From contig NC_023142.1 of assembly GCF_000511385.1 (NCBI RefSeq), positions 4,753-68,752 of the forward strand: DNA of 64,000 nucleotides, given 5' to 3'. Within the stretch, counting starts at the first letter, position 1. Every line of letters starts with the position of its first letter. Positions 9,171-18,679 of the stretch are shown here, one piece after another. Source of the DNA: Phaeobacter gallaeciensis DSM 26640. GTDB taxonomy: Bacteria > Pseudomonadota > Alphaproteobacteria > Rhodobacterales > Rhodobacteraceae. The position numbers and the translations under genes are program-made. The notes under the pieces were generated by a model that did not search any database, had not been told where the DNA came from, and worked only from the letters and a program-made list of their open reading frames with translations.

Positions 9171-10084
9171 ATATCCGTTCCTCCCTTGCTGCGGTCATCG
9201 TGACCTATAACCGGCTGGACAAGCTGAAGCGCGTGATCGCGGCCCTGCAGGCGCAGACCTGCCTGCCGGAGCGGGTATTTGTGATCGACAATGCCTCCAC
9301 CGATGAGACCGGCAGCTGGCTCAGCCAGTTGCAACAGGACGACCCCCGGTTTCAGCATGTGCGCCTGCCGGAGAACATCGGCGGCGCCGGCGGCTTTTAC
9401 GAAGGCGCGCGGGTGGCCTATGAGGAAGGCTATGATTTCATCTGGTTCAGCGATGATGATGCCTATCCCGAGCCCAATGCCATTGAGCTGCTGCTGACCG
9501 GCATCAAGGATTTCGAGGCGCGGTTCACCTGGCGGCCGTCTTTTGCCTGTTCGGCGGTGAAATGGACCAATGGCGATCTCTGCGAGATGAACACGCCTTC
9601 GACGGTCTGGGACTGGCCGCGCTTCTACAGCCCCGAGACGCCCTATTTCCTGGTCGGCTCCTGCTCCTTTGTCTCGGTGCTGGTGCCGCGTTGGGCGATC
9701 CAGAAACACGGCTTTCCGATCAAGGAATATTTCATCTGGTACGATGATGCCGAATACACCCAGCGGATCGCCAAATCCTATCCCGGTATCTATTGCCCCA
9801 ACAGCGTGGTGGTCCATGATGTGCCGGAAAACAAAGGTGTAAACTATTCGCTGGTGAACCAGGCCAATATCTGGAAGTTCCGCTATGGCGCGCGCAATGA
9901 GGCCTCGTTCCGCCGCCGTGAACAGGGCTGGGCCGGGGTGGCTGTCTTTGCCCGCGGGGTGCGTCGGCAGATGCGCCAGGGCAATGTGGAAAAATCACTG
10001 CGGCGCGAGGTTTATAAAGCGATCTGGCAGGGCTGTTCCTTCAACCCGCCCATTATCCGCCCCGACCCCGACACCGGGGTCTGA
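9167..10084 (+). CDS. GT2 glycosyltransferase, GlfT2-like (second copy)
   Basis: Family 2 glycosyltransferase of 305 residues, predicted cytosolic or membrane-peripheral. Motifs in order: LAAVIVTYNRLDKLKRVI, FVIDNASTDETGSWL, LPENIGGAGGFYEG, and the metal-binding WFSDDDAYPEP. A catalytic-type acidic region follows at YFIWYDDAEYTQRI. It resembles the GT2 at 2235-3281, especially in the GGAGGF and CEMN segments (CEMNTPS here, CEMNRPS there), so the two are likely paralogues that make different linkages. The start ATG overlaps the upstream sulfotransferase-like stop. An 87-bp gap separates it from the GT4. Confidence 0.87.
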   Translation: MNIRSSLAAVIVTYNRLDKLKRVIAALQAQTCLPERVFVIDNASTDETGSWLSQLQQDDPRFQHVRLPENIGGAGGFYEGARVAYEEGYDFIWFSDDDAYPEPNAIELLLTGIKDFEARFTWRPSFACSAVKWTNGDLCEMNTPSTVWDWPRFYSPETPYFLVGSCSFVSVLVPRWAIQKHGFPIKEYFIWYDDAEYTQRIAKSYPGIYCPNSVVVHDVPENKGVNYSLVNQANIWKFRYGARNEASFRRREQGWAGVAVFARGVRRQMRQGNVEKSLRREVYKAIWQGCSFNPPIIRPDPDTGV

Positions 10085-10171
10085 AACAGCACGCCTGAAA
10101 CAGGGCGTATATCTAAGGCCGGTCCCAATACCGCGCGCAATCGGCAGGCAGACCACGAGGCAGGAGCCCCC

Positions 10172-11851
10172 ATGTCCCAGGACAGAGAGTATATCGATCA
10201 GGAGATCGCCCAGATCCGTTTCATCTATGAAACGCTCTATCCAGAGACCCCGGTCGAAACCCATATGTGGTGGGAGAAGGCCAAGCTGCCGACCCCGGCG
10301 GTGCAGCCACAGGATATGTCCTATGGTGCCGAGATGATGGCACTGACCTATATCGGCAACCTGCGCACCGGTCCGCAGGAAACCCCGGCGCTGCCGGGCA
10401 AGCGGGTGTTTGTTACCATTCCCTCGCCGCGCCAGGTGGCGGTACGTGAAAGTGCCGGCGGCGTGCCCTGGCACAAGCGGCCACGCAAATACCGTGCCAT
10501 TCATGCGCTCTCGCCGATATTGGCGGAACAGATGAAATATCAGATCGAGGCGCGGCGCTGGCGTAAGCTTCCCGCCCGGCATAAATTCTCCCGGCTGGCC
10601 TGTTCGCGCGGCATTTTTGAAACCCAGAAGATGGCCCCTGAAGGGCGCCATGGCGGCAAGGATCCGGCGATCCTGATCGGGTTGCACTGGCTGGATGTGG
10701 GTGGCGCCGAAAGTCTTGGTATCGACAGCATCCAATGGGCGCTGGATGCGGGATTACGGGTGTTTGTCATGGTTGGTCAGGAAGGCCCTGAACGACTGCT
10801 GGCCAAGCTGCCCGATGATCCGCGCCTACAATTGATCCGCACGGATCGCTATCTGCCGCGCAGCCAGACCAGCGGTTTTGTCAGCCAGTTGATCGCGCAG
10901 GAAAACATCATCCTCACTCACAATCACCACTGCGTTCCGCTCTATGACGCGCTGCCCACGATCAAGCTGCGCCACCCGCATGTGGTCAATCTCGACAGCA
11001 CCCATATCGTGGAATATGCCGATGGCGGCTATCCGCGGATTTCCGGCGTCTGGAGCAATTTCATTGATCATCACCATGTGATCAGCGGCGATCTGGAGCG
11101 CTTCTACAAGGAGCGGTTCCGGGTCTATGGTAGCAAGCTGGTGCTGGGACGTTTGCTGGATGACAGCCGCCGCGGGGCGGAGGTGGCGCCGGTGCGCATC
11201 AAGGCCGGGCAGAAACGCTGCCGCGTCGCCTTTGTCGGGCGGATGGTGCATCAGAAACGCCCGGTGGTGGCGCTGTCGATCATCCGGCGGCTGCGCGCCT
11301 GGGGCAAGCGCAACGGCGTGGAGTTCCGCTTTGATATGGTGGGCGAGGGGCCCTATCGCGGCGCGGTGGAACATCTTCTGACCCGCTACCGGCTGACGGA
11401 TGTGGTGCATCTGCATGCCGCGGGTACCGATGTGCCGGCCCTCCTGGGGGAGAGCGATATCCTTCTGGTGCCGTCCTCCAACGAAGGGCTGGCGCTGGTC
11501 TGTTATGAGGCGATCGAGGCCGGCTGCGTGCCGATCTGTTCCAACGTGGGGGCGCAGGCGGAGATCTGCCCGCCGGAAACCCTGGTGGCCTGGTCGCCGC
11601 TGCAGGCGGTGCGTGACAGCGTCACGGTGGTGCAGCGGCTGTTGCGCGAGGAAGGCTTTGCCGAGGGGGTGGAGACCGGCCAGCGCGCCCGGATGCAGGC
11701 CTTGCAGGATGAGCCTTCGGCGCGCGAGGTGCTGGACCGGCTCTACCGTGATGCGCTGGCGGCGGCAAAAACCGCGCCTCAGAGCCAGAGCGAGACGGAG
11801 ACACCCCGGCCAGCCGCCAAACGCAAGACAAAAGGCAAGGCCCCGGCATGA
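10172..11851 (+). CDS. GT4 glycosyltransferase (GT-B fold), 559 aa
   Basis: Retaining family 4 glycosyltransferase, longer than usual because of a roughly 170-residue N-terminal extension before the first Rossmann domain, which starts near LIGLHWLDVGGAESLG. The C-terminal GT4 domain begins with RVAFVGRMVHQKRPVVALSI, then FDMVGEGPYRG. The nucleotide-sugar-binding segment is SSNEGLALVCYEAIEAG, an E-x7-E motif. The last 30 or so residues are Lys/Pro-rich. GGAG precedes the ATG at 10172. The stop overlaps the start of the second sulfotransferase-like gene, indicating translational coupling. Donor and acceptor are not predictable from sequence. Confidence 0.87.
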   Translation: MSQDREYIDQEIAQIRFIYETLYPETPVETHMWWEKAKLPTPAVQPQDMSYGAEMMALTYIGNLRTGPQETPALPGKRVFVTIPSPRQVAVRESAGGVPWHKRPRKYRAIHALSPILAEQMKYQIEARRWRKLPARHKFSRLACSRGIFETQKMAPEGRHGGKDPAILIGLHWLDVGGAESLGIDSIQWALDAGLRVFVMVGQEGPERLLAKLPDDPRLQLIRTDRYLPRSQTSGFVSQLIAQENIILTHNHHCVPLYDALPTIKLRHPHVVNLDSTHIVEYADGGYPRISGVWSNFIDHHHVISGDLERFYKERFRVYGSKLVLGRLLDDSRRGAEVAPVRIKAGQKRCRVAFVGRMVHQKRPVVALSIIRRLRAWGKRNGVEFRFDMVGEGPYRGAVEHLLTRYRLTDVVHLHAAGTDVPALLGESDILLVPSSNEGLALVCYEAIEAGCVPICSNVGAQAEICPPETLVAWSPLQAVRDSVTVVQRLLREEGFAEGVETGQRARMQALQDEPSAREVLDRLYRDALAAAKTAPQSQSETETPRPAAKRKTKGKAPA

Positions 11852-12867
11852 CCCGTCGGCTGTGGCTGCATATCGGCTCGCATAAGACCGGGTCGACTTC
11901 GCTGCAGACCGCGCTGCGACAGGGGCAGAGCGACAAGACCCTGGGCCGCTGGAGCTATCTGCATGCCCGCCCACGGGTGGATTTCAACCCGTTGGTGCGC
12001 TGCCATGGCATGGGCGCGGGGATGCACACCGAATTGCGCTGGCCGTTTCTGGAGCGGCGCATGGCGGATGCCGATCATCGCGGTCATGGCGACTGTATCC
12101 TGTCCAGCGAAATGCTGTTCTGGCTGATGGATGTCGCGGATCTGGAGGCGCTGCGGCGGCAGCTGCTGACCCATTTCGATGAGATCAGCGTGGTGGCCTA
12201 TCTCCGGCGGCAGGACACATTGGCGCTGTCGCACCGCAAACAGGTGGTGATGGGGCGCGCGGCCTATCAGTTTTATGGCGCGCAGATCCAGGGCTTGCCG
12301 GAGTTTCAGCCGCATATGATGCGCTATTTCGACTATGCCACCAAACTGGCGCGCTGGGAGCAGGTGTTCGGGGCCGAGAATGTCACCGTGCGCCGGTTCC
12401 AGCGTGGCGATCTGGTGGGCGGCGATACGGTGCTGGATTTCTACCATCTGGTGGGGCTGACGCCGCCGCCGGAGCTGCCGCAGGAAAACGCGGCCTGGTC
12501 GCGCAGCCAGCTGTTGGCGGGGTTGTGGCTGCGCCAGCGGGGCTATCCGCGCCAAAGCTTTGCCGAGGCGGTGCAGGAGCTGCCGGATGATGGCCGTCTG
12601 ATGCCCGCGCGGGCAGAGGCGGCGGCGTTTCTGGCGCGGTTTGACGCGATCAACCGGAGGCTGGCGGCGCGCTATGATCCGCAGGGGCCGGAGATGTTCT
12701 TTGACGGCGATCTGAGCCGTTATCCCGAAGAGGGCAATGGCGAGGGGCTGGCGGGGGATGCGGTGGTGACGCCGGAGGTGCTGGCCGAGCTTGAGGCGCG
12801 GGCGCAGGCGGAGAGGGCGGCGCGGGAGCTGCCGCTGGATGCGCTGAACCCGGAGGACCGGCTTTAG
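11848..12867 (+). CDS. Sulfotransferase-like protein, paralogue of 7857-9170
   Basis: 339 residues. It begins MTRRLWLHIGSHKTGSTSLQ, a 5'-PSB-type loop very like the HIGDHKTGTTTIQ of the gene at 7857. EISVVAYLRRQDTLALSH parallels the R/S 3'-phosphate region, again like the paralogue. The C-terminus is Ala/Glu-rich. Its ATG overlaps the GT4 stop (ATGA), and it is the last gene of the operon, with an intrinsic terminator about 40 bp downstream. Two coupled sulfotransferase-like genes in one polysaccharide operon suggest two sulfation positions; this is inference. Confidence 0.68.
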   Translation: MTRRLWLHIGSHKTGSTSLQTALRQGQSDKTLGRWSYLHARPRVDFNPLVRCHGMGAGMHTELRWPFLERRMADADHRGHGDCILSSEMLFWLMDVADLEALRRQLLTHFDEISVVAYLRRQDTLALSHRKQVVMGRAAYQFYGAQIQGLPEFQPHMMRYFDYATKLARWEQVFGAENVTVRRFQRGDLVGGDTVLDFYHLVGLTPPPELPQENAAWSRSQLLAGLWLRQRGYPRQSFAEAVQELPDDGRLMPARAEAAAFLARFDAINRRLAARYDPQGPEMFFDGDLSRYPEEGNGEGLAGDAVVTPEVLAELEARAQAERAARELPLDALNPEDRL

Positions 12868-12908
12868 GCTCCCACAGGCTGCCGAGGCTGACCAGTGATC
12901 TGATACCC

Positions 12909-12939
12909 CCCTCCGCAAGAGAGTGCGGGGGGATTTTTT
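12909..12939 (+). terminator. Intrinsic terminator of the Galf polysaccharide operon
   Basis: A 9-bp stem (12909-12917 with 12924-12932, one T-G wobble), loop AGAGAG, is followed by ATTTTTT. It lies about 40 bp after the last gene of the plus-strand operon. Confidence 0.85.
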
Positions 12940-12975
12940 ATGCGCGCGCGGCGCGGATCATCAGATCTGCGCAAA

Positions 12976-13002
12976 AGAAAAGGCCCCGCAAAGCGGGGCC
13001 TT
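12976..13002 (-). terminator. Intrinsic terminator of the minus-strand RTX gene
   Basis: A perfect 10-bp stem AAGGCCCCGC/GCGGGGCCTT with a 3-nt loop lies at 12980-13002. On the minus strand it is followed by TTCTTTT. It lies 25 bp after the RTX stop codon. Confidence 0.9.
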
Positions 13003-13026
13003 CCCTAAGACATGTGACAGCGCCAA

Positions 13027-14679
13027 TTAGGCGAAGTCGAAGTCGAACTCTGCACCAGAGAGGCTGGACAGGGTAACACCGGATGTATCGCTCAGTGTCA
13101 CAGTGGTGTCAGCGTCGATCTCGATGAAGACCTGTGCGCTTGCACCGGTACCGGTCTGATAGGCCACTGCCATCACGTCTGCCAGGCTGTCGAAACCTTC
13201 GGAAGCTGCGAAGGCTAGGATATCCTCACCCGCGTCATAGTCTTTGATCTCAGAGCTGCCTGCATTGGACTTCAGCACAAATGTATCCGCGCCGCTGCCG
13301 CCAATCAGTTCGTCACCACCGTCGCCAAGGCTGGTGAACAGGGTGTCACGACCGTCGCCACCTTCGAGGGAGTCGTCGCCCGCACCACCGCGCAGTTCAT
13401 CATTGCCGCCGTCACCTTTCAGGGTGTCGTTACCGTCGCCCCCGCTCAGGGTGTCGGCATCGGTTGCATCACCAGCAGAGCCCGAACCATCATTACCGTG
13501 CAGCAGGTCGTTGCCTTTACCGCCGTTGATGACATCAGCGCCGTCGCCACCGGACAAGCCTGTGGAGTTATCGTCGTCACCGTTACCACCGAAGAGGGTG
13601 TCGTTGCCTTTACCGCCAGACAGAACGTCGTCATCACCGCCACCACGCAGGATGTCGTTGCCTTCACCACCGGTAAGTGCATCGTCACCAGCTTGGCCAG
13701 ACAGAACGTTGTTGCCTGCGACAAGACCGGTGCTCACGTTGTTAACGTCGCTTGTTTCGTTCAGAGTGTCACCCCCGTCACCACCCAGCAGAGTGTCGTC
13801 GCCTGCGCCACCGACCAGGGTGTCAACATCGCCAAGGCCGTTCAGCATGTCGTTGCCATCGCCACCGGTCAGGGAGTCACCCATATCAGCACCGGTGATG
13901 GTGTCATTGCCTGCGAGACCATCCTGCGCGGCGCCACCTGTATAGGCAGTGCCATCTTCACCAACAAAGGTGTCGTCGCCCGCAGTGTAAGGAACAGCAG
14001 CGGTGAAGGTCATTTTCACAGTTGTTTGATCGCCTGCGGCATTTTGCAGAACAACGTCATATTCAAACGATACGGTATCGCCAACATTGCCCGCACCGGC
14101 GATGGCGTTGCTGTCTGCGGTGAATTCAACAGTTGTACCGCTGGTGATTTCAAACGCACCGTTTGCATCGGTGAAGTTTGTGCCAGTGTCTGCAATAACG
14201 CTGCTGCCGATGCTGACAATTGATGTCGCGGCGAACGTATTGTCAGTGGTCAGAGTGTAGTTGTTCGCGGATGCGTTGTCATTCCAGTCGTAGGATACGA
14301 CATTTGTTGTGCCCAGATCGGTTGAGGCGCCGGAGGCTGCTGTTTTTCCAACAACACCGGACGAATCCACGCCAGCTTCCAGAACAGTGCCGTTGCCAAA
14401 TTGAACGGACCCAATGTTGGTTGCTGTCAGACCGCCAGCAGTACCGGCGTTTTTGTCGAGGGTCCACGTCTTGGTGGTGTCATTGTAGGTGAGTTCACCT
14501 GCGCCGTCGAAATCAAGGATACCATTGCCGGTCTCGTCCGCCAGGGCCAGTACGTCAGTACCACCATTGCCCTCAACAGATGTCACATCGGTTGTGCCAA
14601 AAGCTTCATTCAGGGTGATGGCGTCATCCCCTGTGGTGCCGATCAGCTCATCAGCGTTGAGAATCTTAATGTCAGCCAT
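13027..14679 (-). CDS. RTX calcium-binding protein, type I secretion substrate
   Basis: Secreted acidic protein of 550 residues. The first 230 or so residues are Thr/Asn/Asp-rich beta-type sequence without recognisable catalytic motifs, including a Cadherin-like stretch ([18 protein letters not shown]). From about 240 to 480 there are many GGxGxDxLx nonapeptides ([32 protein letters not shown] and others) that would form Ca-filled beta rolls outside the cell. The C-terminal 60 or so residues form a GADTFVL-type domain ending in GAEFDFDFA, a plausible uncleaved type I signal. A strong terminator follows. The ABC/HlyD pair at 16.8-20 kb is the nearest exporter. A matrix or adhesin role is inferred. 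Confidence 0.88.
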   Translation of the reverse strand: MADIKILNADELIGTTGDDAITLNEAFGTTDVTSVEGNGGTDVLALADETGNGILDFDGAGELTYNDTTKTWTLDKNAGTAGGLTATNIGSVQFGNGTVLEAGVDSSGVVGKTAASGASTDLGTTNVVSYDWNDNASANNYTLTTDNTFAATSIVSIGSSVIADTGTNFTDANGAFEITSGTTVEFTADSNAIAGAGNVGDTVSFEYDVVLQNAAGDQTTVKMTFTAAVPYTAGDDTFVGEDGTAYTGGAAQDGLAGNDTITGADMGDSLTGGDGNDMLNGLGDVDTLVGGAGDDTLLGGDGGDTLNETSDVNNVSTGLVAGNNVLSGQAGDDALTGGEGNDILRGGGDDDVLSGGKGNDTLFGGNGDDDNSTGLSGGDGADVINGGKGNDLLHGNDGSGSAGDATDADTLSGGDGNDTLKGDGGNDELRGGAGDDSLEGGDGRDTLFTSLGDGGDELIGGSGADTFVLKSNAGSSEIKDYDAGEDILAFAASEGFDSLADVMAVAYQTGTGASAQVFIEIDADTTVTLSDTSGVTLSSLSGAEFDFDFA

Positions 14680-15036
14680 TTTCTACTCCGTAGTAATGCT
14701 CGTCGATTTCTGCGAACAAACGCGCCTGCCTTATGCCCGCAAAGGTTTTACCGCTCTCTGTCTCTCTGGATGGGTGTCTATTGTCAAGGAAACTTGCATT
14801 CGGGGGCGCAGGAATTGCAGGGATGTCGAAATCGTGCCCTGCGTGCCACGCTGTCCCTATGTGGGAAACGGGCGGCCTGCAGCGAGTTTACCCATTTTAG
14901 GGGTTGAAAAGGCGGAGTCTTTTTGCAAAGTTTTTGCCCGACTGGGGTGCGTTGCGGCGGACCTGCGGGAGCTATGGCGGATTAATGTGCGATTTCGCCG
15001 GTAAACTTGACGTTTTGCGAAGCGGTTGCGCATTTT

Positions 15037-15052
15037 GTTAACTCTTTCTTAA
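15037..15052 (-). promoter_or_regulatory. CtrA-type box (TTAA-N7-TTAAC)
   Basis: On the minus strand the sequence TTAAGAAAGAGTTAAC fits the full CtrA consensus TTAA-N7-TTAAC known from Alphaproteobacteria. A further TTAA lies 10 bp upstream (TTAAGATGTATTAAG), giving helically phased half-sites. It is oriented toward the RTX gene, about 360 bp before its start. Confidence 0.5.
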
Positions 15053-15476
15053 TACATCTTAAAGAGGTGGGGAATACCTGACCCATGGCATTCCTTCTCC
15101 CGGGAGGTGTGTGGTTTTTGCCACCCTGGCCAAACCGGGTTTTCATTTTTCAACATTCCGTCCCGGCGTTTTAAAAGAGCGGTGCGATTTCTTTCACTTC
15201 TCATTCGCGAGAATAAGGGTTTGATTTAAATTAATCCGCTTTTTTTGTTCCTTGTTGCGCTCTGTTCTGCTCAAAGTTTCACTTTCTCCACACTACTCCC
15301 TTCGATGTATGAAGGTGGTAGAGCCCAGAGGCGGGGAAAATCCCGCTGAAACCGGTCAAATCTGACGTAGGGGCAGGGCGGCGGCCAGAGAATCTCCGCC
15401 TCAGAACGCAGGGCTGTACCCGTCCGCAGCAGGTGGGTGGAATCGGTATGGAATCGGGGAGGGGGGACTTCCGGCA

Positions 15477-15525
15477 GGGGTTTCAGGCGGAGGTTTCAGG
15501 CGGGGTTTGAGGCTGGGTTTCAGGC
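15477..15525. repeat. Four imperfect 12-bp tandem repeats (GGGTTTCAGGC-like)
   Basis: Units at about 15477-15488, 15491-15501, 15502-15513 and 15514-15525 vary around GGGTTTCAGGC. They lie just beyond the stop codon of the minus-strand sulfotransferase gene. Confidence 0.75.
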
Positions 15526-15541
15526 AGGGGGGCGCGGCGGC

Positions 15542-16318
15542 TCAGCCGTAGCAGCGGCTCACCAGCTGATGCAGCCGGGCGTCGTTGCGGCTTTTCTCGC
15601 CCACCAGATTGCGCACCGCATCGGGGATGTCCTCGGCGGCTTTGGCCTTGCTGCCGGTGTTCTCGCGATGCTCCGTCAGCTCCGCCAGCCCATGGCTGCG
15701 GCGGAAATGCTGCAGCGAGGCGCCCAGATGTTCGGTCACGCCAATAAAGCTGTAGGCGGCGTTCAGTTTCTCCAGCGCGTGGTCAAAGGAGTAGAAGGCC
15801 CCGGTCATCAGCGACAGCTGGTAATCATAGGGCAGCACGCGGGCATAGGATTCCAGCGTCGGATAGCGCGCGGCGAAGCTCTCGTGCTGGGGGTGTTTGT
15901 CGGAGGTGTTGTAGCGGTAGTTGGAGACAAAGCGGTCCAGCGGGTCGCGGATGATGGTGGCACATTTGAGCGGCAGCTCCTGATGGCGCCAGTACATCAC
16001 GTCAGACCAGGCGAAATGCCCCATCAGCACCTGACGGCAGGGGTTGGCCTCATCGCTGCGCCGGTAAAGCGCCTTGCGCGTCTTGTTGCGGAAAGACTGG
16101 TTGGTGTTCTCCCAGGAGACCGGGTGAAAGATGTCAAAGGCCGCCTGCAGCGCCTTGCCCACCGACATGCCCGCGGTCTTGGGGATATGCATGAACAGGA
16201 TCACGTCATTGGGATCGTGATAGGTCTCTGCCGCCACCAGCCGGGGCGAAAACCGGGCTTCGAACGCGGTCTCGGCAACGGTTCTGCTGCCGGAGGGCTG
16301 AGAGGAAACCTGTGACAT
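15542..16318 (-). CDS. Sulfotransferase family 2-like protein
   Basis: About 258 residues. VILFMHIPKTAGMSVGKAL is the 5'-PSB loop typical of the carbohydrate sulfotransferase superfamily (heparan 2-O/chondroitin type; IPKTAG core). CATIIRDPLDRFVSNYRYN is the matching 3'-PB motif (RDPxxRxxSxY). These two motifs make the family assignment firmer than for the two proteins in the first locus. ATG 16318 is preferred over a TTG at 16396, which lacks a ribosome site and adds a low-complexity leader. The gene stands alone between an RTX gene and a type I secretion pair; its acceptor could be a glycan or a secreted protein. Confidence 0.83.
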   Translation of the reverse strand: MSQVSSQPSGSRTVAETAFEARFSPRLVAAETYHDPNDVILFMHIPKTAGMSVGKALQAAFDIFHPVSWENTNQSFRNKTRKALYRRSDEANPCRQVLMGHFAWSDVMYWRHQELPLKCATIIRDPLDRFVSNYRYNTSDKHPQHESFAARYPTLESYARVLPYDYQLSLMTGAFYSFDHALEKLNAAYSFIGVTEHLGASLQHFRRSHGLAELTEHRENTGSKAKAAEDIPDAVRNLVGEKSRNDARLHQLVSRCYG

Positions 16319-16816
16319 GATAAGGGCTTGCTCCAGTTTGGTCGGCAGGTGCCGAATGCGCTGTCGGGCCTTAGCGAAGGGGGGGGCGGATGTCAATCTG
16401 AGCAGGGCGGAGCGGCGGGGTTTGCGCGGCTCTGTGGCGGGGGTGCCCGCCGATGGAGGGGCGAGGGTCTGCCGATGGCGGCGGCAGATGCGGGGTCAGT
16501 TGCGGGCCAGTTCTGAGCCTGACTTTTGATCTTGGTTTTGAGTCTGGCGGGTGATGCGGTGCCGCCGCGCCTGCCGGCTATTGTTGCGGGGGCGGAGGGA
16601 GCTGTTTGACAAGCCTCTGACGGCTGTGCTTTTGACCCTGTCAAAGATGTCCGGACGTCGGGGCCGCAGGGAGCCATTGTGCATCCGGGCCTGTCCGGGC
16701 ATATCCGCCCCTGACCCCGGTCCAGCCTGTCCAGATCTCTGTTGCGGGTGGTCGGGTCTCTCGGTCTTCTTACTTTCGGTTGCCCCTCCGGGTGACCCCG
16801 ACAAAGGCAACATGTC
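16319..16816. other. 498-bp divergent intergenic region
   Basis: It separates the minus-strand sulfotransferase from the plus-strand secretion operon and should hold promoters for both. No gene, clear hairpin or repeat is seen. The sequence stays GC-rich, and the open frames there look like chance. Confidence 0.5.
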
Positions 16817-18679
16817 ATGGCACGCACCTCTGCACAGCATTCAGGATCCGGGCACAAGCCCGGGCTGGGGGAGATCCGCAAGGCCCGTAAGGGCAATCGC
16901 GGTGCCTTCTGGCTGATTGGCGTGTTCAGCTTCTTTGCCAATCTGCTGATGCTGACCAGCCCGCTCTATATGATGCAGGTCTATGACCGGGTGCTGGGCA
17001 GCCGCTCGCTGGAGACGCTGGTGGCGCTGACGGTGCTGGCAGGGTTCCTGTTCCTGATCATGGGGGTGCTGGACTATGTGCGCGGCCGGATCCTGGCGCG
17101 GGTCGGGGCGCGGTTCCATGATCAGCTGGAAACCCGGGTGTTCAACGCGGTGCAGGACAAATCGGCGGCGGGGTTTAATGACGACATCGCCAAAGTGGGG
17201 CTGCGGGATCTGGAAGCGATGCAAAAGGCGCTGTCTTCCCCTATCGTCTCGGCGTTCTTTGATCTGCCCTGGACGCCGCTGTTCCTGGGGTTGATTGCGA
17301 TTTTCCATCCGCTGCTGGGGCTTCTGGCGCTGATCGGGGGCGCGGTGCTGGTGGTCTTTGCGCTGGCCAATCAGATGATCTCCAAGGCCGCAGTGGAAAA
17401 CGCCAGTATGATGGCGGCCTCGGCGCATCAGGTTTCTGACGGGATGCGCAACAATGCGGAGCTGATCCAGGGGCTGGGGATGCGCCGCGCGGCCTTTGCC
17501 AAATGGCGGATGCTGCGCAGTCAGGCGGTGGGGTCCGAGCTGAGTGCGGCGGATATGACCGGTGGGTTCAGCACGGCCACCCGCACCTTCCGACTGGCGC
17601 TGCAATCGGCGATGTTGGGCACGGGCGCCTATCTGGTGCTGACCGAAGGGCTGACGCCCGGGGTGATGATTGCCTCGTCGATCATCATGGGGCGGGCGCT
17701 GGCCCCGATCGAGACGCTGATTGGTCAATGGGCGCTGGTGCAGCGGGCCATGCAGGCGCAGGAGCGTCTGGCGCAGATGCTGACCGAAACCCCGGAACGC
17801 CCGGCGCCGATGAAACTGGCGCGCCCGGCGGCCAAGCTGGAGGTGCAGGGCGTGGCTCTGGTGCCGCCGGTGGCACCGGGGCAGGTGGCCAAGCCAGCCT
17901 TGCAGGGGCTGAACTTCAATATCCAGCCCGGCCAGGCCTTGGGGGTGATCGGCGCCTCTGGGGCGGGGAAATCCTCGCTGGCACGGGCGCTGATCGGTGT
18001 CTGGCATCCGGTCTCGGGCAAGATCCGGCTCGATGGGGCGGCGCTCAATCAATATGACATGGATGATCTGGGCAGCTATATCGGCTATCTGCCGCAGCAG
18101 GTGACGCTGTTTGATGGCACCATTGCCGAAAACATTGCCCGCCTGTCGATGATGCCGGATCCGGATCAGGTGGTAGCGGCTGCCCGCAAGGCGGCGGTGC
18201 ATGATATGATCCTGACCCTGCCGCAGGGCTATGACACGCCGGTGCGGGTGGCCAGCAACCGGCTGTCGGGCGGGCAGGTGCAGCGTATCGGACTGGCGCG
18301 TGCGCTTTATGGCGATCCGGTGCTGCTGGTGCTGGATGAGCCGAATTCGAATCTCGACAATGAGGGCAGCCAGGCGCTGAACCTGGCGGTCTCCCACGCC
18401 AAGAAGGACGGGCGCGCGGTGATTATCATGGCGCATCGTCCGGCGGCGATTCAGCTTTGTGACCTGATCCTGATCCTGGACAATGGCACCCAGCGCGCCT
18501 TTGGCCCCAAGGACGCGGTGCTTGGGGAGCATTTGCAGAACCCGCAGGTGGCGCAGAAAAAGGCCGCTCAGCAACAGGCTGCTGCCCCGTCCGCAACGAC
18601 ACCGCCCCCGTCTACAGCGGCGCAATCCACGCCCCCCCAGAAACAGCCAGCCCCAAAGCAGGCAGAGGCAAAATCATGA
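16817..18679 (+). CDS. Type I secretion ABC transporter (PrtD family), system 1
   Basis: Inner-membrane ABC protein of 620 residues that energises export of RTX substrates. The N-terminal region is basic. About six membrane helices follow, starting at FWLIGVFSFFANLLMLTSPLYMMQVYDRVL, the hallmark of PrtD-type exporters, which lack a peptidase domain. The ATPase has Walker A GASGAGKSS, a LPQQVTLFDGTIAENI Q-loop segment, signature LSGGQVQRIGLARAL, and Walker B LLVLDEPNSNLD. The last 45 or so residues are Ala/Pro/Gln-rich. AAAGG lies 9 nt before the ATG. The stop overlaps the HlyD gene start (ATGA). Confidence 0.93.
   Translation: MARTSAQHSGSGHKPGLGEIRKARKGNRGAFWLIGVFSFFANLLMLTSPLYMMQVYDRVLGSRSLETLVALTVLAGFLFLIMGVLDYVRGRILARVGARFHDQLETRVFNAVQDKSAAGFNDDIAKVGLRDLEAMQKALSSPIVSAFFDLPWTPLFLGLIAIFHPLLGLLALIGGAVLVVFALANQMISKAAVENASMMAASAHQVSDGMRNNAELIQGLGMRRAAFAKWRMLRSQAVGSELSAADMTGGFSTATRTFRLALQSAMLGTGAYLVLTEGLTPGVMIASSIIMGRALAPIETLIGQWALVQRAMQAQERLAQMLTETPERPAPMKLARPAAKLEVQGVALVPPVAPGQVAKPALQGLNFNIQPGQALGVIGASGAGKSSLARALIGVWHPVSGKIRLDGAALNQYDMDDLGSYIGYLPQQVTLFDGTIAENIARLSMMPDPDQVVAAARKAAVHDMILTLPQGYDTPVRVASNRLSGGQVQRIGLARALYGDPVLLVLDEPNSNLDNEGSQALNLAVSHAKKDGRAVIIMAHRPAAIQLCDLILILDNGTQRAFGPKDAVLGEHLQNPQVAQKKAAQQQAAAPSATTPPPSTAAQSTPPQKQPAPKQAEAKS

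Larger units (their letters stand above)
14680..15541. other. 862-bp intergenic region upstream of the RTX gene
   Basis: No convincing gene is seen on either strand. The part near 15000-15290 is markedly AT-rich compared with its surroundings and probably holds the RTX promoter. It contains a perfect CtrA-type box at 15037-15052. The end near 15541 holds a short imperfect tandem repeat. Long, AT-rich upstream regions are common for regulated surface-protein genes. Confidence 0.6.

Noticed and set aside
13244..14223. Plus-strand frames over the RTX gene at 13.0-14.7 kb
   Set aside because: Ser/Pro-rich or Val/Thr-rich complements of RTX repeats; not real genes.
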